DNA of 6,938 bases from an uncultured Cryomorphaceae bacterium (GTDB lineage Bacteria > Bacteroidota > Bacteroidia > Flavobacteriales > Schleiferiaceae): NCBI GenBank assembly GCA_937900215.1, contig CALCFH010000226.1:1-6938 (forward strand). Direction: 5' to 3'. A model generated the notes under the pieces. That model worked only from the letters and a program-made list of their open reading frames with translations, searched no databases and was not told the origin of the DNA. This document shows positions 1 through 6,850 of this stretch, one piece after another; positions within the stretch are counted from its first letter, which is position 1; the number at the start of each line of letters is the position of its first letter. A program made the position numbers and the translations under genes.

Positions 1-264
1 TCATTAACGAATGTGGGGACCTTTGGAAATGTAATGGGAACCCCCATTATTAACCAACCTCAAGTGGCTATTATGGCCGCTGGTGCCATTGTGAAGAAGC
101 CTGCTGTTTTGGAAACCGCTGACGGTGATGTAATTGCCATTCGTCATAAAATGTTCTTATCTCATTCCTATGACCACAGAGTGGTAGATGGGGCTCTAGG
201 CGGATCTTTTGTTCGTAGAGTAGCAGATTACCTAGAAGCTTTTGATCCGAATCGAGAAATTTAA
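1..264 (+). CDS. 2-oxo acid dehydrogenase E2 acyltransferase, C-terminal end (5' truncated by window)
   Basis: This is the last 87 codons of an E2 dihydrolipoamide acyltransferase, the core enzyme of a 2-oxo acid dehydrogenase complex that moves an acyl group from lipoamide to CoA in the cytoplasm. The reading frame is open from base 1, so the gene starts outside the window. An internal GTG at position 13 lies inside the conserved TNVGTFGNVMGTPIINQPQ stretch and is not the start. The E2 active-site motif DHRVVDG is present, with the catalytic His codon at 175-177 and the Asp codon at 187-189. The C terminus (ADYLEAFDPNREI) resembles Bacteroidota E2 proteins. The lipoyl and E3-binding domains, which would help tell a branched-chain, pyruvate or 2-oxoglutarate enzyme apart, lie outside the window, so the substrate is left open. 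A strong terminator follows 26 bases after the stop, so this gene ends its transcription unit. Confidence 0.93.
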   Translation, partial: SLTNVGTFGNVMGTPIINQPQVAIMAAGAIVKKPAVLETADGDVIAIRHKMFLSHSYDHRVVDGALGGSFVRRVADYLEAFDPNREI

Positions 265-290
265 TCGATTATAATTCAATGGAGTGTATT

Positions 291-331
291 AGATTCGCTT
301 TTGTATTTCAAAAAGCGAATCTTTTATCTTT
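291..331 (+). terminator. Rho-independent terminator after the E2 gene
   Basis: A perfect 12-bp inverted repeat (AGATTCGCTTTT at 291-302 and AAAAGCGAATCT at 311-322) encloses an 8-nt loop, GTATTTCA. It is followed at once by a T-rich tract (TTTATCTTT, 323-331). This is a textbook intrinsic terminator on the + strand and separates the E2 gene from the efflux operon. The stem has few G-C pairs but is long and has no mismatch. Its right arm and tail overlap the candidate promoter of the next operon. Confidence 0.88.
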
Positions 332-332
332 A
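300..332 (+). promoter_or_regulatory. Candidate Bacteroidota-type promoter for the efflux operon
   Basis: The primary Bacteroidota sigma factor recognises TTTG near -33 and TAnnTTTG near -7. Here TTTG lies at 300-303 and TATCTTTA (7 of 8 matches) at 325-332, separated by 21 bases, which is within the usual range. The start of transcription would fall at about 337-341, essentially on the ATG of the adaptor gene. The elements are embedded in the terminator hairpin. The prediction rests on short, AT-rich matches in AT-rich DNA and is tentative. I see no repressor operator palindrome other than the terminator stem itself. Confidence 0.35.
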
Positions 333-337
333 GATCC

Positions 338-1480
338 ATGGTGCTTCAGCATACAAGGCGTTTAGCATTGCCATTATTTCTCCTTCTTCTAGCGACTTCA
401 TGCAATGAAAAAGCGGCAGAAATACCTGTAAAAACATTACCCGTATTAACTCTTAAAAAACAAGCCATACCCTATTGGGGAGAATTTCCTGCTCAGGTTT
501 ATGGTATTCAAGATATTCCCATTCGAGCGAGAGTAGAAGGCTTTTTGGAAAAAATACATTTCGAGGAGGGATCTAGTGTTAAAAAGGGGCAACTACTCTA
601 TTCCATAGATCCAATGTCTTATCAGGCTAAATTGAATGCCGCTAAGAGCGAATTGGCTCAAGCAAAAGTGGCTGGCGTAAAGGCAAAAAACGATCTTGAT
701 AGAATTAAACCATTGGCAGAGGATAACGCAATAAGTAAAAGCGATTTAGACGCTGCTATTGCAAGTTTCGATGCCTCTGAAGCGGCTATTAAGGCTGCCG
801 AAGCAAAAGTGAGCCTAGCTCAAATCGAATTGGGCTATGCTGACATTCAGGCTCCAATAAATGGTGTGATAGGGAAAACGATAGCCACAACAGGTGAATT
901 TGTAGGTCGATCTCCAAATCCTGTAATTTTAAACACAGTAAGTAGAATAGACTCCATTAAAGTAGAATTCTTTATTCCGGAGCAACGTTATTTACAACTG
1001 GCCCGAATTCGACAAGAGGAAAAAGAAAAGGACAGAAAACCAATGGACTTTTCGATTATCCTATCCGACGGTAGCACCTTAGATGCCAAGGGCACTTTTT
1101 CTTTTTTAGATCGAGCCGTTGAATCTGCTACTGGTTCTATTCGCGCCCAGGTTGTTTTTCCAAATAAAAACAATTTCGTTCGCCCTGGTCAGTTTGTACG
1201 TTTAAGGGTTACTCAGGAAAGAGAAGAAAATGTAATTGCCATTCCAGCCAGAGCAATAGCAGACCTTCAAGGTCAAAAATTTGTTTTTGTGGTTCAGGGC
1301 GATTCTACAGTGAAGAGAAATATTCAAATTAGAGACGTACTTCGTGATTTAGTCATTGTAGGCCAAGGACTCAATGAAGGAGAAAAGATAGTTTTAGAAG
1401 GGATTCAAACCTTAAAGTCAGGCTCGAAAATCAATGCAGAGGAAGCGAAATTTGAATCTGTAAATGACATTAAGCTCTGA
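338..1480 (+). CDS. RND efflux periplasmic adaptor (membrane fusion protein, AcrA/MexE-like lipoprotein)
   Basis: This 380-residue periplasmic adaptor would join the RND pump to the outer-membrane channel. It begins with a lipoprotein signal peptide: two Arg at 7-8, a Leu-rich core, and the lipobox-like ATSC with the lipidated Cys at residue 22. Ala at -3 is less usual than Leu. The parts appear in the expected order: first biotinyl/lipoyl half near 62-92 (ARVEGFLEKIHFEEGSSVKKG), an Ala/Lys/Glu-rich alpha-helical hairpin at about 95-165, the second lipoyl half near 167-195 (YADIQAPINGVIG), a beta-barrel with the family pattern ATGSIRAQVVFPN...RPGQF, and a membrane-proximal domain at the end. 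The length is usual for the family. The start is ATG 338: the only other nearby in-frame start is GTG 341, and the frame is closed upstream by TAG at 290. No Shine-Dalgarno is visible. The stop TGA overlaps the next ATG by one base. The substrate cannot be read from this protein. Confidence 0.95.
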   Translation: MVLQHTRRLALPLFLLLLATSCNEKAAEIPVKTLPVLTLKKQAIPYWGEFPAQVYGIQDIPIRARVEGFLEKIHFEEGSSVKKGQLLYSIDPMSYQAKLNAAKSELAQAKVAGVKAKNDLDRIKPLAEDNAISKSDLDAAIASFDASEAAIKAAEAKVSLAQIELGYADIQAPINGVIGKTIATTGEFVGRSPNPVILNTVSRIDSIKVEFFIPEQRYLQLARIRQEEKEKDRKPMDFSIILSDGSTLDAKGTFSFLDRAVESATGSIRAQVVFPNKNNFVRPGQFVRLRVTQEREENVIAIPARAIADLQGQKFVFVVQGDSTVKRNIQIRDVLRDLVIVGQGLNEGEKIVLEGIQTLKSGSKINAEEAKFESVNDIKL

Positions 1481-1482
1481 TG
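1478..1482 (+). other. TGATG stop/start overlap, adaptor to RND pump
   Basis: The adaptor stop TGA (1478-1480) shares its last base with the pump start ATG (1480-1482). No Shine-Dalgarno precedes it. This arrangement usually means translational coupling by terminating ribosomes that re-initiate, and so supports a single polycistronic mRNA and matched production of the two subunits. Confidence 0.85.
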
Positions 1483-4400
1483 CAGAAGCCAACTAAACAC
1501 CATTTTTTTGTAGAGCATCCCATAATGGCTATTGTGATTGCTATTGTAATGACAGTTGTTGGATTCATTAGTATTCTAGGACTTCCCATCGAACAGTACC
1601 CAGATATTGCTCCGCCCATAGTTCAAATTCGAGCGGCCTATACAGGGGCAAATGCGCTCAGTATTGAAGAGAGTGTAGCTTCTCCTATTGAAGATCAGAT
1701 CAATGGAGTGGACAATATGATCTATATGAAATCCGTGAATGCCAACGATGGCACCATGGGTTTAGATGTGAGCTTTGATATTGGTACCGATCCGGATATG
1801 AATACGGTATTTGTTCAAAACCGTGTGTCTTCTGCTACTGCTAAGCTTCCGGAAGAAGTAAAAAGGATGGGGGTTACTACTCAAAAATCAATGTCGAATA
1901 TTTTGATGCTGATTGGTTTAACCTCTTCAGATGAATTAGTAGACCAAAATTTTCTAGGAAACTATGCCTTAATAAATATTAAAGATCAATTGGCTAGAAT
2001 CCCAGGCATTGGTCGCGTAGATGTGCTTGGCGCGAGCAATTATTCTATGAGGATTTGGGTCAAGCCAGACAGACTTTCTGGACTTGGATTGTCTGTAAGT
2101 GAGATTATTGCAGCCATTCGTGCTCAGAACGTCATCGTGGCTGGAGGAAAGTTTGGAGCAGAACCAGCCCCTGCTGGAACAGAGTTTACCTATACCGTTC
2201 GTTTGCCCGATCGCTTAAAAACAGAAGCGCAGTTTGGCGACATTGTAGTGCGCACTTTAGCAGATGGAAGCCAAGTTAAAGTTCGAGATGTAGCGAGGGT
2301 TTCTCTTGAGGTTGAAAGCTATTCTGCCCGCTCCCGTCTTAATGGCAAGCCCTCGGCCACTATAGCCATTTATCAAGCGCCAGGATCCAACGCTGTTGTG
2401 CTTGCTGAAACCATACAGCAAACCATGAATTCATTGGCAGAAAAATTTCCAGAGGGATTAAGCCATACCATTGCCCTAGATTCTACTGAGCCCATCACAG
2501 CCGGTATAGAAGAAATAATAGAAACGCTCATTATTGCGCTTTTACTTGTTGTTCTGGTAGTGTATATTTTCATTCAAGACCTAAGAGCTACCCTCATTCC
2601 AACCTTAGCTATTCCCGTTTCGCTTTTGGCTGCCTTCATGTTCTTCCCTTTGCTTGGATTTACAATTAATGTTCTTTCACTGCTCGGATTGGTGCTGGCT
2701 ATCGGAATTGTGGTTGACGATGCCATTGTTGTGGTAGAAGCGGTGCAAGTAAATATGGCGGAAGGAATGGATCCAAAGGAGGCAACCTCCAAGGCCATGA
2801 AAGAGGTTACCATTCCAGTAATTGCCACAACATTAGTTTTAATCTCCGTATTCCTACCCGTTTCTTTTATGGGTGGAATAACAGGTAAACTCTATCAGCA
2901 ATTTGCTGTAACTGTTGCCGTTTCCACTCTTTTCTCGTCAATAAATGCATTGAGTCTTTCTCCCGCTCTTTGTTCTCTGATCCTCAAGCCAAAAAAAGAG
3001 ACCAAAGGTTTGCTAGGTAAATTCTTTAATGGATTTAATGCTTGGTTCGACAAGAAAACCATTGGCTACACCAATGTGACTTCCATAATTACAAAAAAGT
3101 TCAAGAGAAGCCTGCTCTATGTGGGTGTTGCTATACTAGGCACAGCTTTATTGGGAATGAAATTACCAGGTGGTTTTATACCTGAAGAAGATCAAGGCTA
3201 TATCTTTTTGAACTTGCAACTTCCCATGGCCGCATCCCTTCAAAGAACCGATGCCTCTGCGGTAGAAATAGAAAATATTCTAGCCAATTTGCCAATGGTT
3301 GAACATGTAACCACCGTGTCTGGCTTCAGCATGCTTTCTGGTGCGATGGCTGCAAACACCGGGTTTCTATTTGTTAAGCTTACCAATTGGGCCGATAGAG
3401 AAGAAACCGCATTGCAAATTGCCAAAAAATTGAACGGCATTCTGCATATGAGCATTACTGACGGACAGGGCTATGCTTTTGGTCCGCCTCCTATTCCTGG
3501 ATTGGGAAATGGCAGTGGTTACTCTATTATGATTCAAGACAAAAGCGGAAATGATCCTCAATATTTAGAAAAATATACAAGGGCTTTTGTTGAAGCTGCC
3601 AATGCAAGGCCGGAAATTGGGTCTGCACTAAGCATGTTTCAAGCCTCTGTTCCGCAAAAAAGTATAGAAATTAATCGTGATAAGGTCCTTCAGGCTGGAG
3701 TTAAACTAGAAGATGTCTACAATACTTTTGGCGCTTTTCTAGGCGGAGCCTATGTGAATGATTTCACTCAATACGGCAAACTCTACCGCACTTATATTCA
3801 AGCCGAAGCGGAGTTCAGAACAGATGAAAACGATTTAAATCTATTTTTTGTCAAAAATGCTCAAGGCAATGATGTACCCCTTTCTGCACTGATTTCTGTT
3901 GGCGAAGTATACGGACCAGAGTACACAAACCGATTTAATATGTACCGTTCTGCAGAAGTAACAGGACAGCCCGCAGAGGGATTTAGTTCAGCACAAGCTA
4001 TGAAAGCTTTAAAGGAAGTGGCAGAGGATGTTCTTCCGCCTGATATGTCTACGTCGTGGAATGCAATGAGTTACCAAGAGGATAAGGCTTCAGGATCAGC
4101 TGCGGTGGTATTTGGATTTTCTTTTTTCTTCGTCTTTCTAATTCTGGCAGCCCAATATGAAAGTTGGACCATGCCTTTGAGCATTTTAATGGGAACACCC
4201 TTTGCACTAGGCGGCGCCCTATTGTTTATGTATTTGGCGCGTTTGTTTTTAGGAGGTTATGAGCTCAACATATTTGGACAAATCAGCTTAGTTATGCTCA
4301 TTGCAATGGCAGCAAAAAATGCCATCCTTATCATTGAATTTGCCAAAATGAAATTCGATGAAGGCATGAGCCTAATTGACGCCGCTATTTCAGCTGCCCA

Positions 4401-4644
4401 ACTGAGGTTCAGACCCATCTTAATGACAGCCTTCTCATTTATTCTAGGTATTCTTCCATTAATTATCGCCTCTGGGGCAGGCGCAGAAGCAAGAAAAATA
4501 ATGGGAATGGCCTTATTGGGTGGAATGGTTATCGCCACCTTCCTAGGAGTACTCCTCTACCCTGCCTTCTTTGTGTTAATTGGTAAAATGGCTGGGTATG
4601 AAAAGGAACGCGATCGCTTAAAAAACAGTGGAAAAGATGAATAA
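1480..4644 (+). CDS. HAE1-family RND efflux transporter, inner-membrane pump (AcrB/MexF-like)
   Basis: This 1054-residue proton-driven pump is of usual length for the hydrophobe/amphiphile efflux family and works as a trimer in the inner membrane. TM1 is at about 14-34, followed by a periplasmic porter/docking domain; TM2-6 lie at about 345-500 and TM7 at 544-560. A second periplasmic domain follows, then TM8-12 at about 874-1034. The proton relay is complete: Asp413 and Asp414 in TM4 (GIVVDDAIVVVEAV), Lys946 in TM10 (AAKNAILIIEFAK), and Arg976 and Thr983 in TM11 (RFRPILMT), matching AcrB D407, D408, K940, R971 and T978 by hand alignment. The motif YAFGPPPIPGLGNGSG and the GFSMLSGAMAANTG loop resemble the MexF/OqxB branch more than AcrB itself. 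Several pocket aromatics of AcrB are replaced (see findings). ATG 1480 gives the full TM1; the next ATG (1525) would cut into it. The frame is intact. Substrate unknown: drugs, solvents, bile-like compounds or endogenous metabolites are all possible. Confidence 0.97.
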   Translation: MQKPTKHHFFVEHPIMAIVIAIVMTVVGFISILGLPIEQYPDIAPPIVQIRAAYTGANALSIEESVASPIEDQINGVDNMIYMKSVNANDGTMGLDVSFDIGTDPDMNTVFVQNRVSSATAKLPEEVKRMGVTTQKSMSNILMLIGLTSSDELVDQNFLGNYALINIKDQLARIPGIGRVDVLGASNYSMRIWVKPDRLSGLGLSVSEIIAAIRAQNVIVAGGKFGAEPAPAGTEFTYTVRLPDRLKTEAQFGDIVVRTLADGSQVKVRDVARVSLEVESYSARSRLNGKPSATIAIYQAPGSNAVVLAETIQQTMNSLAEKFPEGLSHTIALDSTEPITAGIEEIIETLIIALLLVVLVVYIFIQDLRATLIPTLAIPVSLLAAFMFFPLLGFTINVLSLLGLVLAIGIVVDDAIVVVEAVQVNMAEGMDPKEATSKAMKEVTIPVIATTLVLISVFLPVSFMGGITGKLYQQFAVTVAVSTLFSSINALSLSPALCSLILKPKKETKGLLGKFFNGFNAWFDKKTIGYTNVTSIITKKFKRSLLYVGVAILGTALLGMKLPGGFIPEEDQGYIFLNLQLPMAASLQRTDASAVEIENILANLPMVEHVTTVSGFSMLSGAMAANTGFLFVKLTNWADREETALQIAKKLNGILHMSITDGQGYAFGPPPIPGLGNGSGYSIMIQDKSGNDPQYLEKYTRAFVEAANARPEIGSALSMFQASVPQKSIEINRDKVLQAGVKLEDVYNTFGAFLGGAYVNDFTQYGKLYRTYIQAEAEFRTDENDLNLFFVKNAQGNDVPLSALISVGEVYGPEYTNRFNMYRSAEVTGQPAEGFSSAQAMKALKEVAEDVLPPDMSTSWNAMSYQEDKASGSAAVVFGFSFFFVFLILAAQYESWTMPLSILMGTPFALGGALLFMYLARLFLGGYELNIFGQISLVMLIAMAAKNAILIIEFAKMKFDEGMSLIDAAISAAQLRFRPILMTAFSFILGILPLIIASGAGAEARKIMGMALLGGMVIATFLGVLLYPAFFVLIGKMAGYEKERDRLKNSGKDE
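4637..4644 (+). other. ATGAATAA start/stop overlap, pump to outer-membrane factor
   Basis: The preferred ATG of the outer-membrane factor (4637-4639) lies 8 bases before the end of the pump stop TAA (4642-4644). The 8-nt overlap implies translational coupling. The A-rich stretch just upstream (AAAAAACAGTGGAAAAG) is typical of Bacteroidota initiation regions, which rarely carry Shine-Dalgarno sequences. Confidence 0.7.
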
Positions 4645-6031
4645 ACACACTTCCTCCCTTTTGCAGATGGCGGTTTTCTTTGTCATTCTGAGCAGCTGTA
4701 AAGTTGGACCAGATTATAAATCACCAGATCTCAACCTTCCAACTTATTGGAATTCAGCGGATGAAAGTATAAAAGTAGACTCCGTATTTATTCCGAATAC
4801 TTGGTGGACCTATTTCGACGATCCTATTCTTGATACTTTAATTAGAGAGGCGCTGAAAAACAATAGAAACGCCCTTATTGCCGCCGAGAAAGTAGAAAGA
4901 TCTATGCTGCTTTTAAATATTCAAAAAGCGGCGCTTTGGCCTGGCTTCAGTTACAACGCCTCCAGTGGCATCAATTCCATTTTCTCTGATCCTAGTTTAA
5001 GCATTGGTGCATCAATGGCTTGGGAATTGGATTTTTGGGGAAGGCTGCGACGTTTAAATGAAAGTCAAAAAGCCCTTTTTCTTTCGGATGTAAATGCACA
5101 ACGTGCTTTGCAGATAGAATTAATAGCCCAAGTAGCCAATAGCTACTATCAACTATTAGAATTTCGTCAACGAACCAATATTGCCATTGAAAACACCAAT
5201 CTTAGAGACAGCATGCAGATCATTATTGGTAAGCGTTTTAAAGGAGGTATTGTGCCAGAGATAGATCTAAATCAAGCCCAAATTCAATATGCAATTAGTG
5301 CGAGTTCTGTGCCCACTTTTCAGAGACTGAGTGCCCAAACAGAGCAAAATCTTTCTGTTTTGGTTGGAAGAATGCCCTCTACTATAGGCAATGGAAACAG
5401 TTTACAAGATCAGAAATACGATCTTGACCTCGAGCTTGCAATTCCGTCTGAGATTGTAAAAAATAGGCCGGATATTATTCAAGCTGAGCAGGAAATTGTA
5501 GCACAAAATGCTGAAATTGGTGCGGCTGTGGCCAATTTATATCCCCGTTTTAGCCTAAGTGGTTCTACCTCCTATGGCAGCAATAATATAGACGGATTAG
5601 ATGATCTTTTTTGGAATTTAGGACTTAACCTCACCGGACCTCTCTGGCAATGGAGACGAAATTTAAGAGCGGTAGAGGTTGAGAAAAAGGATACTGAAAT
5701 TGCACTGTTAGCCTACGAACAAAAAGTATTAACCGCTTTTGCAGAAGTTGAAAATGCACTCATTAGCATTCGAACCTTGAGAGAAGAAATCAGTGCAAGA
5801 GAATTGCATGTTAAGGCAGCAAACAGTGCTCAAGAACTGTCATTTAAGAGATACAACCAAGGCGTAACCAGTTATCTAGAATACCTAGAATCGCAGCGTC
5901 AGTCATTTGATGCCCAAAATTTTTTAGCACAAACACAAGCACAACTTCTTACAGCCTACTTCAATCTATACAAAGCCACAGGAGGTGGATGGTTGAATGA
6001 GAATGAGAAGGCTCAATCTGAAAATCAGTAA
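4637..6031 (+). CDS. Outer-membrane factor of RND efflux system (NodT/OprM-like lipoprotein, TolC superfamily)
   Basis: This 464-residue protein would form the trimeric outer-membrane channel and periplasmic tunnel of the pump. From ATG 4637 it has a compact lipoprotein signal peptide with a Met/Val/Phe/Ile core and the good lipobox LSSC, giving lipidated Cys21. The NodT-family mature N terminus CKVGPDYKSP follows. Family signatures appear in order: WELDFWGR at 129-136, a first OEP helical repeat, NRPDI at 276-280 with the following QAEQEIVAQNAEIGAA segment and NLYPRFSLSG at the start of the second repeat, GPLWQW, and the C-terminal LYKATGGGW ending at Trp452. GTG 4628 in the same frame would add three residues (MEK); ATG 4637 is preferred because it gives a cleaner signal peptide. 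The gene overlaps the pump by 8 nt and completes the adaptor-pump-channel operon. No terminator hairpin follows its stop before the next gene. Confidence 0.95.
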   Translation: MNKHTSSLLQMAVFFVILSSCKVGPDYKSPDLNLPTYWNSADESIKVDSVFIPNTWWTYFDDPILDTLIREALKNNRNALIAAEKVERSMLLLNIQKAALWPGFSYNASSGINSIFSDPSLSIGASMAWELDFWGRLRRLNESQKALFLSDVNAQRALQIELIAQVANSYYQLLEFRQRTNIAIENTNLRDSMQIIIGKRFKGGIVPEIDLNQAQIQYAISASSVPTFQRLSAQTEQNLSVLVGRMPSTIGNGNSLQDQKYDLDLELAIPSEIVKNRPDIIQAEQEIVAQNAEIGAAVANLYPRFSLSGSTSYGSNNIDGLDDLFWNLGLNLTGPLWQWRRNLRAVEVEKKDTEIALLAYEQKVLTAFAEVENALISIRTLREEISARELHVKAANSAQELSFKRYNQGVTSYLEYLESQRQSFDAQNFLAQTQAQLLTAYFNLYKATGGGWLNENEKAQSENQ

Positions 6032-6043
6032 AATAAATCAGCT

Positions 6044-6850
6044 TTGAAATTAAATAGACCCCTTTGCTTTTTCGATCTTGAAACAACTGGAGTAGATGTG
6101 GTAAAGGACCGTATTGTAGAAATTGGTATCGTAAAAAAGATGGTAAATGGCGAAACGCTTCGGAAGCGTTTGCTCATCAACCCTGGCATGCCTATTCCCA
6201 AAGAATCAACAGAAATACATGGGATTACTAATGAAATGGTTGAGCAGGCTCCCCTCTTTGAAGAAAAAGCCAAAGAAATCCTCCAATTTATCGGTGATAG
6301 TGATCTTGCGGGATTCAATTCAAATAAATTTGACATCCCCATTTTAGCCGAAGAATTTGAAAGAGCTAGAGCAGCAGGAAAGAGCCTCGACTTTGACATG
6401 AAAAAGCGCTTTGCTGTAGACGTTCAGAATATTTTTCACAAAATGGAACCCCGAACGCTTGTGGCAGCCTTAAAATTTTACTGCAATGAAGTGCTGGAAG
6501 ATGCACATTCCGCTTTGGCAGATACAGAGGCAACCTTAAGGGTTTTTGAGGCCCAAACCATTCGTTATCAAGATGAGTTTGAAAGCTTGGCCAAAGAGCA
6601 AGGTACCAAAGTAGATATTGCCTTTTTGAGTGCCTTATCAAATCGGGGAAATGCATTAGATTTTGCTGGATTTATTCGTGAAGGACAAGATGGAAGTCCT
6701 CAATTCAGTTTCGGAAAGCATAAAGGTAAATCAGTATCTAAAGTGCTCAAAGAAGATCCAGGATATTATGCTTGGATTCAAAATGCCGACTTCCCTCTCT
6801 ACACCAAAAAAGTACTAACAGAATTAAAACTTAAAGAACTCAAGAATTGA
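6044..6850 (+). CDS. DEDDh 3'-5' exonuclease (DnaQ-like) with ExoX-like C-terminal domain, TTG start
   Basis: This is a 268-residue cytoplasmic exonuclease of the DnaQ/RNase T superfamily. All DEDDh motifs are present: Exo I Asp11 and Glu13 (FFDLETTG), Exo II around AGFNSNKFDIPIL with Asp97, and Exo III DAHSALADTEAT with His155 and Asp160. It should degrade DNA or RNA 3' ends with two metal ions. A second region near 220-262 (QFSFGKHKGKSVSKV...DPGYYAWI) resembles the small C-terminal domain of ExoX-type proteins, so this is not a bare proofreading epsilon subunit; a repair or nucleic-acid turnover role is more likely, though not proven. The start must be TTG 6044: the frame is closed by the TAA of the preceding gene at 6029-6031, no ATG or GTG lies between, and the next Met falls after the Exo I motif. 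It begins 12 nt after the efflux operon, with no terminator between. Confidence 0.92.
   Translation: MKLNRPLCFFDLETTGVDVVKDRIVEIGIVKKMVNGETLRKRLLINPGMPIPKESTEIHGITNEMVEQAPLFEEKAKEILQFIGDSDLAGFNSNKFDIPILAEEFERARAAGKSLDFDMKKRFAVDVQNIFHKMEPRTLVAALKFYCNEVLEDAHSALADTEATLRVFEAQTIRYQDEFESLAKEQGTKVDIAFLSALSNRGNALDFAGFIREGQDGSPQFSFGKHKGKSVSKVLKEDPGYYAWIQNADFPLYTKKVLTELKLKELKN
6847..6850 (+). other. TTGA start/stop overlap, exonuclease to FAH-family gene
   Basis: The TTG start of the downstream gene (6847-6849) and the TGA stop of the exonuclease (6848-6850) interlock as TTGA, the TTG version of the common ATGA coupling junction. The downstream reading frame is supported by its protein match, so the TTG is very likely the genuine start. 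Confidence 0.75.

Noticed and set aside
4257..4538. Reverse-strand open frame of 93 codons opposite the pump gene, and similar ones elsewhere
   Set aside because: These are shadows of strongly conserved + strand genes. Their translations show low-complexity Ile/Ala/Ser-rich composition and no recognisable domain.
4610..4617. GCGATCGC palindrome near the 3' end of the pump gene
   Set aside because: It matches the core of the cyanobacterial HIP1 repeat, but I see only this one copy, it is coding (ERDRL), and the genes are Bacteroidota-like. Treated as chance.
4628..4636. GTG start at 4628 for the outer-membrane factor
   Set aside because: It would add only Met-Glu-Lys; ATG 4637 gives a more usual lipoprotein signal peptide and a common start codon. 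It is not excluded by the sequence.
6153..6171. Perfect 8-bp inverted repeat AAACGCTT-CGG-AAGCGTTT inside the exonuclease gene
   Set aside because: It lies fully within the coding sequence, encodes ordinary residues (ETLRKRL), and has no T tract after it, so it is neither a terminator nor a supported operator.
6147..6347. Second + strand open frame of 66 codons inside the exonuclease gene
   Set aside because: It is in another frame of a gene with complete catalytic motifs; the translation is Lys/Ser-rich with no recognisable features.
6025..6399. Reverse-strand open frame of 124 codons opposite the exonuclease 5' half
   Set aside because: It lies opposite the conserved Exo I and Exo II motifs, has no recognisable protein features, and would need to overlap the outer-membrane factor stop.
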